A DNA stretch of 64,000 bases from Selenobaculum gibii (GCF_030273445.1 NZ_CP120678.1:1341501-1405500), one strand, 5' to 3'; shown: positions 16,299 to 25,728, numbered from the stretch's first letter. Notes: generated from the sequence alone by a model not told the origin. A program made the numbers and translations.

Positions 16299-19052
16299 CT
16301 ACTTGCTAACGGCTTTATATGCAACTTTGTTTTCCATAGAAAATAATGTTTTTATTCCACTTGTAATTAAACCAATACCAGAAGCAAAAAGAATCAGTAC
16401 CCATTCTATCCAACCTAAAGAAACAGTGTAAAAAATATTTTGCATATATGGGATATATATAACAGCTAGTTGTAATGTAATAGAAATCAATACGGCAATA
16501 TTTAAATAATAATTACCGAAAATTCCTATTTTAAAAACATTACTAGATTCTGATCTACAATCAAAAACATGACAAATCTGAGAAAAAACTAGCGTCGTAA
16601 AAACCATTGTCCTAGCATAATTGATATCTTGATGATAACTTAAACTCCATATAAATATTAAAATAGAAGTGATTCCAATTTGAATGCCTCTATATATAAT
16701 TTTTCTTAACAATCCACGCGAAAAAATTTTTTCTTTTCGTTGTCGTGGCAATTCTTGCATAATTTTTTTGCTGTTTTTATCAAAACCTAGTGCCATAGCC
16801 GGCAATCCATCTGTCACCAAATTAACCCATAATATTTGTACCGGTAGTAAGGGAATAGGCAAACTGATGAGAATTCCCAAAAACATTGTTAAAACTTCAC
16901 CAGTATTACATGCTAAAAGATAGCGTAAAAATTTTCGAATATTTGCATATACTCCTCTACCTTCCTCAATAGCCGCGACAATAGTAGCAAAGTTATCATC
17001 CATTAAAATCATAGATGATGATTCCCGCGCTACATCAGTTCCGTTTTTTCCCATAGCAATTCCAACATCAGCTTCTTTTAGTGCTGGCGCATCATTAATT
17101 CCATCTCCAGTCATTGCAACTATATTACCAGAATGTTTTAAGGATTTTACAATTTCTAGTTTATGTCTAGGTGATACTCTCGCAAAAATTCGTACATTTT
17201 TAAAAGCCTTTTTATATTGATCCCTTGGAATTTTTTCAATTTCTTGTCCTGTTAATACGATATCTTTATCTTCATTGAACATTTTTAGTTCTTTGGCTAT
17301 AGCAACAGCAGTATTAGGATTATCTCCAGTAATCATAATCGTTCTAATTCCAGCATTTTTACAAATTTGTATCGCTTCTCTAGCTTCTTCACGAGCGGGA
17401 TCAATCATTCCTACCAATGCAAGAAAATCCAGATTGCATTCTACCATGTCACGATTACTATACGATTCATCCCATCTAGGAATTTTTCGCGTCGCGATTG
17501 CTAAAACACGCATAGTTTTTTTCCCCATAGTGTTACATTCATTAAGAATTTTCTCACTTAAGGCATTCGTTAATTCATTTCGCGTTCCATTTATATAGCA
17601 ATGTGTACAAAGCTCTAATACTTTCTCAGGTGCACCCTTTGTATATAAAACAAGTTCTTTTTTTTCATTAGCATAAAGAACAGACATAATCTTCAAAAAT
17701 GAATCAAAAGAAAATTCTTTGATTTTTTTATTTGATTTTTCAATAGTTTCTCGCCACATGTTACATTTCGCAGCAGCAACAATAAGTGCACCTTCTGTAG
17801 GATCACCATCGATACTCCAATTACTTTCTTCCCTTCTCCATTTTTCATTAATTTCTATTTTGTTTTTTTGTAATATTGCATTATTGCATAAAGTAAAAGC
17901 CTTTAAACATTCTTTTAAACTTTGACCTTCTGCTGTACTGATAGATTGTTCATTTCTAATAAACTGACCATGTAAAGAATAACCATCACCTGTAACTTGA
18001 TAATCTTCATCAAGCATAAAAATTTTTTTTACAGTCATCTCATTTTTTGTTAAAGTACCTGTTTTATCCGAACAAATGACATTAACACATCCTAAAGTTT
18101 CTATAATAGGTAATTTACGAATGATCGCATTTTTTTTTATAATCTTTTGTACACCTAAAGCTAATGCAATTGTTACAATTGCTGGTAACCCTTCCGGAAT
18201 GGCTGCTACAGCTAAACTAATCCCAGACATACACATAAAGAAAATCGGCTCACCCTTAAGTATCCCAATCAGTACAATACTCAAACAAATGCCTAAACAA
18301 AATAATAGTAAACGATTACCTAGATATTTTAGATTTCTTTCTAAGATGGTTTTGCTGTTGCTGTCTATTTGCAATAAATTTGCGATTTCCCCCATTTCAG
18401 TACTCATTCCTGTTCGACAAACAATTCCTTTTGCGATACCAGCTATAATAATAGTTCCTGCATAAATCATATTTTTTCTGTCATTAACCGAGCTAACTTC
18501 TTTTATTATTTTCTTTATATTTTTGCTTACGGGTATAGATTCCCCCGTAAGTAAAGACTCATTTACCTCAACATTATTTACTTCATATAATCTACAGTCA
18601 GCAGAAATTTTATCACCGGCACGAAAAGAAATGATGTCTCCTGGAACTAGATGTTTAGTACTTATTTCTTGCCAAAATCCATTTCTCAAAACTTTCGCAT
18701 GGGGTGTCGATAATTTTTTTAGCATCTCAATAGATTTTTCAGCACGAAATTCTTGAACAAAACCTAATACCGCATTTAAAATTACGATGATTAAAATAGT
18801 AATCGCGTCCGTATACTCTCCTAATAATAGTGATACTATAGTAGCACCAATCAATATTAAAACCATAAAATCTTTGAACTGGGATAATATTTTTTTCCAT
18901 ATAGTCTCTTTCTCTTTTTCCGTGATTTCATTGTAGCCATATTTACGCAGTCTAATTTTACTTTCAGCACTACTTAATCCTTGTTCTATATTAACGTTAA
19001 AATATTTAGCAACATCATTACTTTCATGTAAGTATTCTTTATAATCTTTCAC
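16299..19052 (-). CDS. P-type Ca2+-transporting ATPase (P2A)
   Basis: Ten-helix P-type ATPase of 917 residues, predicted to export Ca2+. Domains in order: cation-ATPase N-terminal domain, TGES actuator loop, M4 IPEGLP, phosphorylation motif CSDKTGTLT, KGAPEKV nucleotide site and MTGDGINDAPAL hinge. Ca2+-site residues of SERCA have equivalents: Glu in PEGL (M4), Asn and Glu in NTGE (M5), and Asn, Thr and Asp in NLVTD (M6). This makes Ca2+ more likely than Na+/K+ or H+, though Mn2+ is possible. The start is GTG at 19052 after GAGGTGATGG, divergent from rqcH. Confidence 0.93.
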   Translation of the reverse strand: MKDYKEYLHESNDVAKYFNVNIEQGLSSAESKIRLRKYGYNEITEKEKETIWKKILSQFKDFMVLILIGATIVSLLLGEYTDAITILIIVILNAVLGFVQEFRAEKSIEMLKKLSTPHAKVLRNGFWQEISTKHLVPGDIISFRAGDKISADCRLYEVNNVEVNESLLTGESIPVSKNIKKIIKEVSSVNDRKNMIYAGTIIIAGIAKGIVCRTGMSTEMGEIANLLQIDSNSKTILERNLKYLGNRLLLFCLGICLSIVLIGILKGEPIFFMCMSGISLAVAAIPEGLPAIVTIALALGVQKIIKKNAIIRKLPIIETLGCVNVICSDKTGTLTKNEMTVKKIFMLDEDYQVTGDGYSLHGQFIRNEQSISTAEGQSLKECLKAFTLCNNAILQKNKIEINEKWRREESNWSIDGDPTEGALIVAAAKCNMWRETIEKSNKKIKEFSFDSFLKIMSVLYANEKKELVLYTKGAPEKVLELCTHCYINGTRNELTNALSEKILNECNTMGKKTMRVLAIATRKIPRWDESYSNRDMVECNLDFLALVGMIDPAREEAREAIQICKNAGIRTIMITGDNPNTAVAIAKELKMFNEDKDIVLTGQEIEKIPRDQYKKAFKNVRIFARVSPRHKLEIVKSLKHSGNIVAMTGDGINDAPALKEADVGIAMGKNGTDVARESSSMILMDDNFATIVAAIEEGRGVYANIRKFLRYLLACNTGEVLTMFLGILISLPIPLLPVQILWVNLVTDGLPAMALGFDKNSKKIMQELPRQRKEKIFSRGLLRKIIYRGIQIGITSILIFIWSLSYHQDINYARTMVFTTLVFSQICHVFDCRSESSNVFKIGIFGNYYLNIAVLISITLQLAVIYIPYMQNIFYTVSLGWIEWVLILFASGIGLITSGIKTLFSMENKVAYKAVSK

Positions 19053-19119
19053 TATGCCATCACCTCAGTATCAACATTCTTTACCAATACTATTCTTTGC
19101 CAATTAAAATTAGAATAGT

Positions 19120-19148
19120 TTGACCATTTATTCATCCAATGATATACT
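19120..19148 (+). promoter_or_regulatory. Sigma-A type promoter for rqcH
   Basis: TTGACC, 17-bp spacer, TATACT, placing the start of transcription about 50 nt before the rqcH ATG. Five of six bases match consensus in each hexamer. Confidence 0.75.
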
Positions 19149-19207
19149 GTCAGGATAACTAAAATCTAATTTATCCAAATGATGAATCTATAAGCTGAGA
19201 GGTATTT

Positions 19208-20971
19208 ATGAACATTGATGGAATTACACTTTGTCCTTTAGTAAATGAAATAAATATTCATATCGCAGGAGGGCGAATTGATAAAATTGTACAATTAAAT
19301 AAAGATACTTTATTCTTTTTTATTCGTATTCCTAAAAAAAATTATATTCTTCACCTATCCACCAATTCTAATCATCCTATATTACATTTAACAAATCAAA
19401 CAGTCGATGCACCAATGAATCCGCCTGCTTTTTGTATGCTGCTACGCAAGCATCTTGAAAACGGGCGTATCGCATCAATAAAGCAAAGCAACTTAGATAG
19501 ATTATTATCTATGGATATTGATGTTATCGGGACAGGAGGGGCTATCGTAACTAAAACGCTTGTTATCGAACTTATGGGAAAATACAGTAATGTAATTCTA
19601 TTACAAGATAATATAATTATTGATTGCTTAAAAAAAATTACTCGACAAATGAATCGTTTTAGAGAGATATTGCCAAATAAGCCATATATAGAACCACCAA
19701 AACAAAATAAAATAAATTTTATTGACGCATCAACGAATTGTTTTGTAGAACGTCTGCTTGAAAACCCTGAACTGCCATTACATAAGGCATTTATGAACGT
19801 AGCCATGGGGATAGGGCCTATGATAGCAAAAGAATTTTTAAATTATTCTCGACTTTCCGTTGACCGATACGTTAAAGAATTAACAAAAAAAGATTTGGAA
19901 AAAATACATATTGCAATAGATACAATTAAAAATTTTATCCTCACGAATAAGATAATCCCTACACTTGTTCAAAATGAACAAAATAAAATAATTGCTCTTT
20001 TGCCATTTCCTTCTCAATCATCTAACAATAAGCAGATAACCTTTCCTACAATGAGTGAGTTAATAGATTATACAATAAGGAAAGAAGCAAATTATTCTCT
20101 TCCAGAAAAAGAAGTTTTATTAAAATTAATAAAAAATGAATTATCTAAATTAAATAATAAATTACTTATATTAAAAGATGAACTTAAAGATGCTAATAAG
20201 TCACAGACTTTTAAAATTAAAGGGGATTTATTAACTACGTTCCAATATACAATAACTGCTGATATCAATGCTACGGCGATAAACCTTCCTAATATTTATA
20301 GTGAATTTCCTGATGAAAATTTAGTCCAAATAGAAATTGATCCTACCCTTTCTTTGATTAAAAACGCCCAAAATTATTATCGCAAATACAATAAGCTTAA
20401 ACGCGCACAACTTCTGTTAAAAGATCAAGTTTATCAAACTCAACATATGATTTCATATCTTGAAAGCATTGATGTTTCTTTAATTTCTTCGCAAACGTTG
20501 AGTGAAATAGCAGAAATAAAAAAAGAACTAGTAGCTGAAGGCTATATCCAAGAGAAAAAAAAATCCGCGAAAATATACAAGCCATCTTCACCTTTAAAAA
20601 TTTTTTTAACAGAAGATACATTGATATGGATTGGTAAAAATAATTTTCAAAATGATATGGTAACTTTCAAAATTGCGCAAGCAAATGATATGTGGCTTCA
20701 TGTCAAAGATCACTCTGGCTCGCATGTCATCATTCACACAAATGAAAAAATAATTAATGAAAACACATTACTTTTAGCCGCAAAATTTGCAGCATACTTT
20801 AGTCAGGCTTGTGGATCATCAAAAGTTTCTATCGACTATACCCAACGACGTTATGTAAAAAAACCCGGAAAAGCAAAACCTGGATTTGTAACGTATAGTA
20901 ATCAAAAAACTATTGTCGTTGATTCTAATAAAGAAGAAGTAGTAGATTTATTATCTAAATACTCAATATAA
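19208..20971 (+). CDS. rqcH: Rqc2 homologue RqcH (NFACT family)
   Basis: Ribosome-quality-control factor that binds split 50S-peptidyl-tRNA complexes and adds C-terminal alanine tails as a degradation signal. The 587 residues have NFACT-N at about 1-200, helix-hairpin-helix and coiled-coil regions (about 290-430), and NFACT-R near 460-560 (DMWLHVKDHSGSHVII). The Asp-Arg pair essential for alanine tailing in B. subtilis (D97/R98) is present at 97-98 here (SNLDRLL). This is one of few plus-strand genes and has its own promoter. Older annotations call the family fibronectin-binding protein. Confidence 0.96.
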   Translation: MNIDGITLCPLVNEINIHIAGGRIDKIVQLNKDTLFFFIRIPKKNYILHLSTNSNHPILHLTNQTVDAPMNPPAFCMLLRKHLENGRIASIKQSNLDRLLSMDIDVIGTGGAIVTKTLVIELMGKYSNVILLQDNIIIDCLKKITRQMNRFREILPNKPYIEPPKQNKINFIDASTNCFVERLLENPELPLHKAFMNVAMGIGPMIAKEFLNYSRLSVDRYVKELTKKDLEKIHIAIDTIKNFILTNKIIPTLVQNEQNKIIALLPFPSQSSNNKQITFPTMSELIDYTIRKEANYSLPEKEVLLKLIKNELSKLNNKLLILKDELKDANKSQTFKIKGDLLTTFQYTITADINATAINLPNIYSEFPDENLVQIEIDPTLSLIKNAQNYYRKYNKLKRAQLLLKDQVYQTQHMISYLESIDVSLISSQTLSEIAEIKKELVAEGYIQEKKKSAKIYKPSSPLKIFLTEDTLIWIGKNNFQNDMVTFKIAQANDMWLHVKDHSGSHVIIHTNEKIINENTLLLAAKFAAYFSQACGSSKVSIDYTQRRYVKKPGKAKPGFVTYSNQKTIVVDSNKEEVVDLLSKYSI

Positions 20972-21017
20972 AATAAAGGTGTAAAGTCATATTTTTATGA
21001 TTTTACACCTTTATTTT
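20971..21017. terminator. Bidirectional terminator between rqcH and rbgA
   Basis: Fifteen-base arms (AAATAAAGGTGTAAA and complement) plus an inner TCATA/TATGA pairing, with T-runs on both sides. It serves convergent rqcH and rbgA, whose stop codon lies in the distal arm. Confidence 0.88.
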
Positions 21018-21897
21018 ATATTGAATTTATTCGGTCTAAGGTAATTAATCCTAGTTTCCCATTCCGAAACTCATTTAAAATAATTCGTCTGGCTTTTTCC
21101 TCATCAATAATTCCGCCTTTTAATAAACAGCCTCTTTTTCTAGCAATTGCCTGTAATACCTCTGATGAATTTTTTAATAAATCACTTTGCAATTTATAGC
21201 GCTCAATCAATCGCTCTGGATAGTACTGAATCATAGTCTCTAAAAAAATATTCATTACTTTTTCCATATCATAAACTTCATCATTAATTGCACCAGTAAA
21301 AGCTAGCTTTAATCCGACTTGCATATCTTCAAATTTAGGCCACAAAACACCCGGAGTATCTAATAAATCAAGATTTTTACCGATTTTTATCCATTGCTTA
21401 GCTCTTGTAACGCCTGGCTTATCTGCGGTTTTAGCTATGGCTGCACCAGCCAATCTATTAATCAAAGATGACTTTCCTACATTTGGAATTCCCAGAATCA
21501 TAACACGTGCTGAACGTGCATTTACTCCCTTACTTACCAGTTTATTTACTTTTTCTTTTGCCAGCTCATCTATTGTCTTTAATAATAGTTTCATTCCTTT
21601 TCCAGTCATTGAATCAATAGCAACTGCTGGAATATTTTTCTGATTAAAGTAGTGAATCCATTCTTTTGTTGCTATTTGATCTGCTAAATCAGCCTTATTT
21701 AAAGCAATCATATGAGGTTTATCTACAATAAGGTCTGCTAACATAGGGTTTGCACTACTCAAAGGAATGCGCGCATCAAGCAACTCTACCACCACATCAA
21801 CCAATTTCAAGTTATCTTGTATTAATCTCCTGGCTTTTGCCATATGACCAGGAAACCAATTTATCGTTGGCATATCATTTTTATTTTCTTCTATCAT
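21016..21897 (-). CDS. rbgA: Ribosome biogenesis GTPase RbgA (YlqF)
   Basis: Circularly permuted GTPase needed for late 50S assembly. In 293 residues the motif order is permuted as expected: NKADLAD (G4) near 75, then the G1 loop [14 protein letters not shown] near 134 and DTPGVLWP (G3) near 177. The NWFPGHMAKARR N terminus is the family hallmark, and a helical C-terminal ANTAR-like domain follows. It lies at the end of the trmD/rplS/lepB region as in B. subtilis. Confidence 0.96.
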   Translation of the reverse strand: MIEENKNDMPTINWFPGHMAKARRLIQDNLKLVDVVVELLDARIPLSSANPMLADLIVDKPHMIALNKADLADQIATKEWIHYFNQKNIPAVAIDSMTGKGMKLLLKTIDELAKEKVNKLVSKGVNARSARVMILGIPNVGKSSLINRLAGAAIAKTADKPGVTRAKQWIKIGKNLDLLDTPGVLWPKFEDMQVGLKLAFTGAINDEVYDMEKVMNIFLETMIQYYPERLIERYKLQSDLLKNSSEVLQAIARKRGCLLKGGIIDEEKARRIILNEFRNGKLGLITLDRINSI

Positions 21898-22242
21898 CTT
21901 TTCCCATCCTTTTATAAAGCATTAATTTTACTATGTCTTTAATATTTAATAAAATTTTCCAATAGCCACTTATGTAATTTTCCGATTCTAAGTCATTTAA
22001 AAAGTGAATAAGAAAATCCTTGAACTTGATGAACTATTCGTTAATCACATCCTAATTTTTCATTATAATTATATAAATATAATGTTTTGAAGATTGAGAT
22101 AATAGAGTTCAAAATTTCTTAATATCCATTTAATTAAATCAATTGTACCATATTAGTAAGCTTCAATTTATAATAAAAAGCATTTATACTTACATACATG
22201 TTAGCGTTTTTGTAAATAAGACATATTTCCCCTTTACTAACC
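21898..22242. other. Non-coding AT-rich gap
   Basis: About 345 bases with no ORF that has a convincing ribosome site, no tRNA or recognisable riboswitch, and only short A/T tracts. It may hold the rbgA promoter and decayed sequence; I see nothing definite. Confidence 0.6.
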
Positions 22243-22374
22243 TTAATTTATGCCATTTTCTATTTTTTCAATTTTATTTATAATCAGTTTGATTTCTTCA
22301 TTTAAAGCACCTTCACTAACTATATCTAATTTTATAACAGCATCCCAAATTTCTATTAATTGTAATTTATTCAC
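22243..22374 (-). CDS. Small ORF of 43 codons, unrecognised
   Basis: GTG-initiated ORF with a GAGGTGG Shine-Dalgarno about six bases upstream. The peptide is mostly helical by composition: an N-terminal NKLQLIEIWDAVIKL segment followed by a charged Glu/Lys/Ile stretch ending IENGIN. There are no Cys, no signal peptide and no membrane helix. It is preceded by a 13-bp inverted repeat (22393-22424). The SD, start and reading frame are real in the sequence; function and expression are unknown. Chance occurrence in AT-rich DNA remains possible. Confidence 0.45.
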   Translation of the reverse strand: MNKLQLIEIWDAVIKLDIVSEGALNEEIKLIINKIEKIENGIN

Positions 22375-22392
22375 CAATTCCACCTCAACAAT

Positions 22393-22424
22393 AATACTAT
22401 ATATAAATTTCTATATATAGTATT
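22393..22424. repeat. 13-bp perfect inverted repeat
   Basis: AATACTATATATA and its complement with a 6-nt loop (AATTTC). It lies just before the ribosome site of the 43-codon ORF and after the lepB terminator. There is no T-run on the minus side, so an operator or 5'-UTR hairpin is as likely as a terminator. Confidence 0.65.
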
Positions 22425-22448
22425 ACAAAAAGAAGATTTTTTAATAAT

Positions 22449-22477
22449 AAAAACCAGTATGTAAAATACTGGTTTTT
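22449..22477 (-). terminator. lepB terminator
   Basis: Twelve-base arms AAAAACCAGTAT/ATACTGGTTTTT with a 5-nt loop and TTTTTATTATT on the minus strand. The proximal arm overlaps the lepB stop codon. Confidence 0.85.
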
Positions 22478-23003
22478 ATGGTAATGTTTTTATGTTGTCA
22501 ATTGGCCAAAAAACCATCATAGCTTTTCCTTTAATTAAATCCAAAGGAACAAAACCAACATCTTTAAAGCGACTATCTTCAGAATTATTACGATTATCTC
22601 CCATTACAAAAATTGTTCCATCAGGAACCGTTGATAATGGATATGAACCACGAGTCTGATTTAATATATATGGTTCATTAATCAGCTGATGATTAACAAA
22701 AACTCTTCCATCTTTAATTTCAATCGTATCTCCAGCAACTGCAATAACTCTTTTAATAAAGTCACGACTTGGATCCTTTGGATAACGAAAAACTAAAATT
22801 TCCCCTTTTTCCGGCTCTCGAAAGCGATAAATAAATTTATTCACAACTAATCTTTCATGACTCAACAAGGTTGGTTGCATAGAAGGCCCTTCTACCAAGT
22901 ATAACTCAACGATAAAATAACGAATAAAAAAAGCTAAAATAACAGCGATAAGTATCGAAATAAACCAATCTTTAACCTCTTCACCCAATGACATATTGCT
23001 CAT
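22476..23003 (-). CDS. lepB: Signal peptidase I
   Basis: Membrane-bound Ser/Lys protease that removes signal peptides from exported proteins. The 175 residues have one N-terminal membrane helix (about 11-30), the catalytic Ser in EGPSMQPTL near 36-44, the catalytic Lys in KRVIAVAGDTIE near 84-95 and GDNRNNSEDSR near 135-145. A strong AGGAGG precedes the ATG. It sits between rplS and rbgA. Confidence 0.97.
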   Translation of the reverse strand: MSNMSLGEEVKDWFISILIAVILAFFIRYFIVELYLVEGPSMQPTLLSHERLVVNKFIYRFREPEKGEILVFRYPKDPSRDFIKRVIAVAGDTIEIKDGRVFVNHQLINEPYILNQTRGSYPLSTVPDGTIFVMGDNRNNSEDSRFKDVGFVPLDLIKGKAMMVFWPIDNIKTLP

Positions 23004-23026
23004 ATCAATTACCTCCTAAAATAAAG

Positions 23027-23051
23027 AATAGGGACTATAACAGCCCCTATT
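23027..23051 (-). terminator. Hairpin after rplS
   Basis: AATAGGG/CCCTATT arms with a partly paired interior, followed by TCTTTATTTT on the minus strand, just after the rplS stop and before lepB. It is likely a modest terminator separating rplS from lepB. Confidence 0.6.
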
Positions 23052-23057
23052 ATACTA

Positions 23058-23399
23058 CTAGCGTCTTTCTCTGATACGAGCAGCTTTACCAGTAAGATTA
23101 CGTAAATAATAAAGTTTCGCACGACGAACAATACCTTTACGTACAACTTCAATTTTTTCAAGTCTTGGAGAATGTACAGGGAAAGTACGCTCTACACCAA
23201 CACCATAAGAAATTCTTCTTACAGTAAATGTTTCACGAACTCCACCGCTTTGACGCGCAATTACAACGCCCTCAAATGCTTGAATACGTTCGCGAGATCC
23301 TTCGACAACTTTTACATGTACGCGAACAGTATCTCCAGGAATAAATTCGGGAATATCTGTACGAAGTTGTTCTTGTTCTAAAGCTTGAATAATGTTCAT
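23058..23399 (-). CDS. rplS: 50S ribosomal protein L19
   Basis: L19 sits at the 30S-50S interface. The 113 residues match the family throughout ([37 protein letters not shown] and a basic C-terminal [17 protein letters not shown]). It is preceded by a structured leader and a GAGGAGG site, in the conserved trmD-rplS order. Confidence 0.98.
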   Translation of the reverse strand: MNIIQALEQEQLRTDIPEFIPGDTVRVHVKVVEGSRERIQAFEGVVIARQSGGVRETFTVRRISYGVGVERTFPVHSPRLEKIEVVRKGIVRRAKLYYLRNLTGKAARIRERR

Positions 23400-23419
23400 T
23401 TATATTTTCCTCCTCATTT

Positions 23420-23457
23420 TAGACGTTCATTGCGATAAAATCGTAGCGGACCGTCTA
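23420..23457 (-). promoter_or_regulatory. Possible L19 leader RNA structure
   Basis: Outer arms TAGACG/CGTCTA enclose GGTCCGC and an inner CGAT-TTT-ATCG hairpin, followed by CAATGAA, immediately before the rplS ribosome site. The position and shape resemble the L19 autoregulatory leader of Bacillota. I assign it from memory of that motif, so the identity is tentative although the fold is visible. Confidence 0.5.
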
Positions 23458-23509
23458 GATACTGAACTAGTATATCATAAATATTTTACAAATTCAAATA
23501 TTTTTAAAC

Positions 23510-24082
23510 TTATTTTTCCCACCAAAGTTCGCCCAGCAAACGATCCAAAATAATTGCAACTGCAGCACGAACAGGTAAATGATTATAATCAACAGGACCA
23601 TAAATAGGCTCTAGAATATAGTTAAATTGAGCCATTACTTTATTTTCAATCCCCCATCCAGTACCAAATAAAATTAAATAAGAGTTATTATCATTTTCGA
23701 TTTTTTTTCTTAAATGAGAATAAGATATTGTATTAGGATAAATACGCGCATCTGTTGTGATAATATAAGGCTCATTTCCCGTTTCTTCCTTAATGTTAGA
23801 AATCGCTTCATCAATGGTTTTAACAAGACTTAATGTTCTAAACGCTTCTTTTCTATCTGGGTGATGCTGTCCACCATATCCATCCTGCCAATACTGAATT
23901 ACATTGTTTGCTAATTCAGCTTGTGTATCTAATGGATGAATAAGAAAATATTTATCAATTCCATATGTCCGTGCGGTCCTAGCAATATCATGAATATCAA
24001 AATTTGTAATAGCTGTAGTTACAATTTGATTATGTTTATTATAGATAGGATAATGAACTAATCCTATATATACCCTAGCCAT
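23510..24082 (-). CDS. TrmD-associated RNA methyltransferase-like protein (PF09936 family)
   Basis: Protein of 190 residues resembling the SAM-dependent RNA methyltransferase family typified by Thermotoga TM1570, with a SPOUT-like fold. Visible segments are VYIGLVHYPIYNK at the N terminus, TARTYGIDKYFLIHPLD, and the C-terminal LFGTGWGIENKV loop, a plausible knotted SAM site. The substrate is unknown. It is two bases downstream of trmD, a conserved pairing that suggests a tRNA target. Confidence 0.82.
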   Translation of the reverse strand: MARVYIGLVHYPIYNKHNQIVTTAITNFDIHDIARTARTYGIDKYFLIHPLDTQAELANNVIQYWQDGYGGQHHPDRKEAFRTLSLVKTIDEAISNIKEETGNEPYIITTDARIYPNTISYSHLRKKIENDNNSYLILFGTGWGIENKVMAQFNYILEPIYGPVDYNHLPVRAAVAIILDRLLGELWWEK

Positions 24083-24084
24083 TT

Positions 24085-24822
24085 TTATAAATCTCCTAAT
24101 TCTCTTTTTATTTCCTCAAGAAATAAAACATCTTTAGATGATAAAGATGTTTTATCTAATAAATCTGGTCGATTTAGCAAAGTTATTCGTAATGATTCTT
24201 TACGTCTCCAATCAGCAATTTTAGCATGATTTCCAGATAATAAAACTTCCGGGACTTCCATTCCTAAAAAATTACGTGGTCTAGTATACTGTGGATGTTC
24301 TAACAAATCGTTATAAAAAGAGTCTGTTAATGCAGATTCCATAGACCCCAACACTCCTGGAAGCATTCTTGCAACTGTATCAACAAGAACCATTGCTGGA
24401 ATTTCCCCACCGGTTAACACATAATCACCAATTGAAATTTTTTCATCCGCCAAATAAGAGATTCGTGCATCAAATCCCTCATAATGACCACAAATTAAAA
24501 CAAGCTGATCATATTTTGATAACTCAATGGCTTTTTTCTGAGAAAAAGTAGCTCCACTTGGGCAAAGTAAAATAACTCTTTTATTCTCAGAAAAGGTAGG
24601 AATACTATCGATTGCCCTATATACAGGTTCTGGTTTAAGAACCATCCCCGCACCTCCACCAAAAGGGTAATCATCAACAGTATTATGCTTGTCCTGCGCA
24701 AAGTCACGCGGATTAATCGTATGAATCGTTAATATTTTTTCTTTAACCGCTCTCTTTATCATACTTTGTCCAAATGTGCCTGCAAACATTTCTGGGAATA
24801 AAGTCACTATATCAATTTTCAT
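24085..24822 (-). CDS. trmD: tRNA (guanine-N1)-methyltransferase
   Basis: SPOUT enzyme that makes m1G37 in tRNA, preventing frameshifting. The 245 residues include IDIVTLFPEMF, FGGGAGMVLKPEP near 54-66, the knot segment LICGHYEGFDARI near 109-121 and SIGDYVLTGGEIPAM near 130-144. It lies directly after rimM with one base between. Confidence 0.98.
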   Translation of the reverse strand: MKIDIVTLFPEMFAGTFGQSMIKRAVKEKILTIHTINPRDFAQDKHNTVDDYPFGGGAGMVLKPEPVYRAIDSIPTFSENKRVILLCPSGATFSQKKAIELSKYDQLVLICGHYEGFDARISYLADEKISIGDYVLTGGEIPAMVLVDTVARMLPGVLGSMESALTDSFYNDLLEHPQYTRPRNFLGMEVPEVLLSGNHAKIADWRRKESLRITLLNRPDLLDKTSLSSKDVLFLEEIKRELGDL

Positions 24823-24823
24823 T

Positions 24824-25318
24824 TTAAACCATCTCTTCTTGAAGTTTCACAATCATGTATCCATTTTTAACATCAATACTCTTTACGACAGATTTTAGTG
24901 CTGGAATAAGTAATTCTTGATTATCTTTCTTAACTATATAGACATCATTACTACCAGTTTTTAATATTTCTACAACATGCCCCAATATAGTTTCATCTTC
25001 ATCCCGTACAAGTAAACCGATAATATCAAAGCTATAAAACTCTCCTGGTGATAAAGGAGGAACATCTTTTCTTTCTACTTTTAAAAGTTTCCCGTTTAAA
25101 GTATTTACACTTTCTTTACTATCAAATTCATCAAATTTAATAACAATAAATTGATTATGATACTTAATACTATTTATTGTTAATTTTTTCGAATCATCAA
25201 TAATCACATTTTTTAAACTTTTAAAACGATTGGGGAAATCAGTTAAGGGTATAATACGAATTTCACCCCGCACACCGTGCGGGGCACCAAACTTGCCAAT
25301 TGTAATTAAATTATCCAT
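24824..25318 (-). CDS. rimM: 16S rRNA processing protein RimM
   Basis: 30S assembly factor that binds S19. The 164 residues have an N-terminal beta-barrel opening ITIGKFGAPHGVRGEIRI and a C-terminal PRC-barrel (FYSFDIIGLLVRDEDE onward, ending near LLIPALKSVV). It is in the conserved rpsP-khpA-ylqD-rimM-trmD order. Confidence 0.97.
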   Translation of the reverse strand: MDNLITIGKFGAPHGVRGEIRIIPLTDFPNRFKSLKNVIIDDSKKLTINSIKYHNQFIVIKFDEFDSKESVNTLNGKLLKVERKDVPPLSPGEFYSFDIIGLLVRDEDETILGHVVEILKTGSNDVYIVKKDNQELLIPALKSVVKSIDVKNGYMIVKLQEEMV

Positions 25319-25320
25319 TC

Positions 25321-25728
25321 CTAACTCCGAAAAGCTATGATTTTCCCATCTTCTAATAAAATTTCAGCATTCATTAATTGAGGTAACTGCTCCCCAACTT
25401 TAACCTCAATAATGCGTTCTAAAGTCCCTTGAACAATTTCAGAACCAATTTCTAATTGTGCGGTTTCCTTTAATTTTTCTAAAAGGTGATTTTTAAATTC
25501 AAGACGTTTCTGTTTTTCCGCTTCAACCTGATGGCGAATTTGAACTAATCCTTGCGCATCTTGTTTGGCTTGTTCTGCCATAATCCTTTTTGCATGAAAT
25601 TCAATTTGTTGTAATTCAACATCGGTTTTTTTAATCTTATCTTGTATATCAGCAGATAATTCTTTTTTTAAGTCTTCTGTAACTTTAGCTTTTATTGTCA
25701 CAGGACATTTTAAAGTCATACTTTCCAC
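25321..25728 (-). CDS. ylqD: YlqD family protein
   Basis: A 135-residue protein of the YlqD family, which has no established function. The middle (about 20-90) is highly charged and helical, likely a coiled coil (DVELQQIEFHAKRIMAEQ, RHQVEAEKQKRLEFKN); the C terminus is beta-like. I keep the GTG start at 25728 because AGGAGG is spaced seven bases from it and too far from the next ATG. It lies between khpA and rimM as in B. subtilis. Confidence 0.85.
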   Translation of the reverse strand: MESMTLKCPVTIKAKVTEDLKKELSADIQDKIKKTDVELQQIEFHAKRIMAEQAKQDAQGLVQIRHQVEAEKQKRLEFKNHLLEKLKETAQLEIGSEIVQGTLERIIEVKVGEQLPQLMNAEILLEDGKIIAFRS

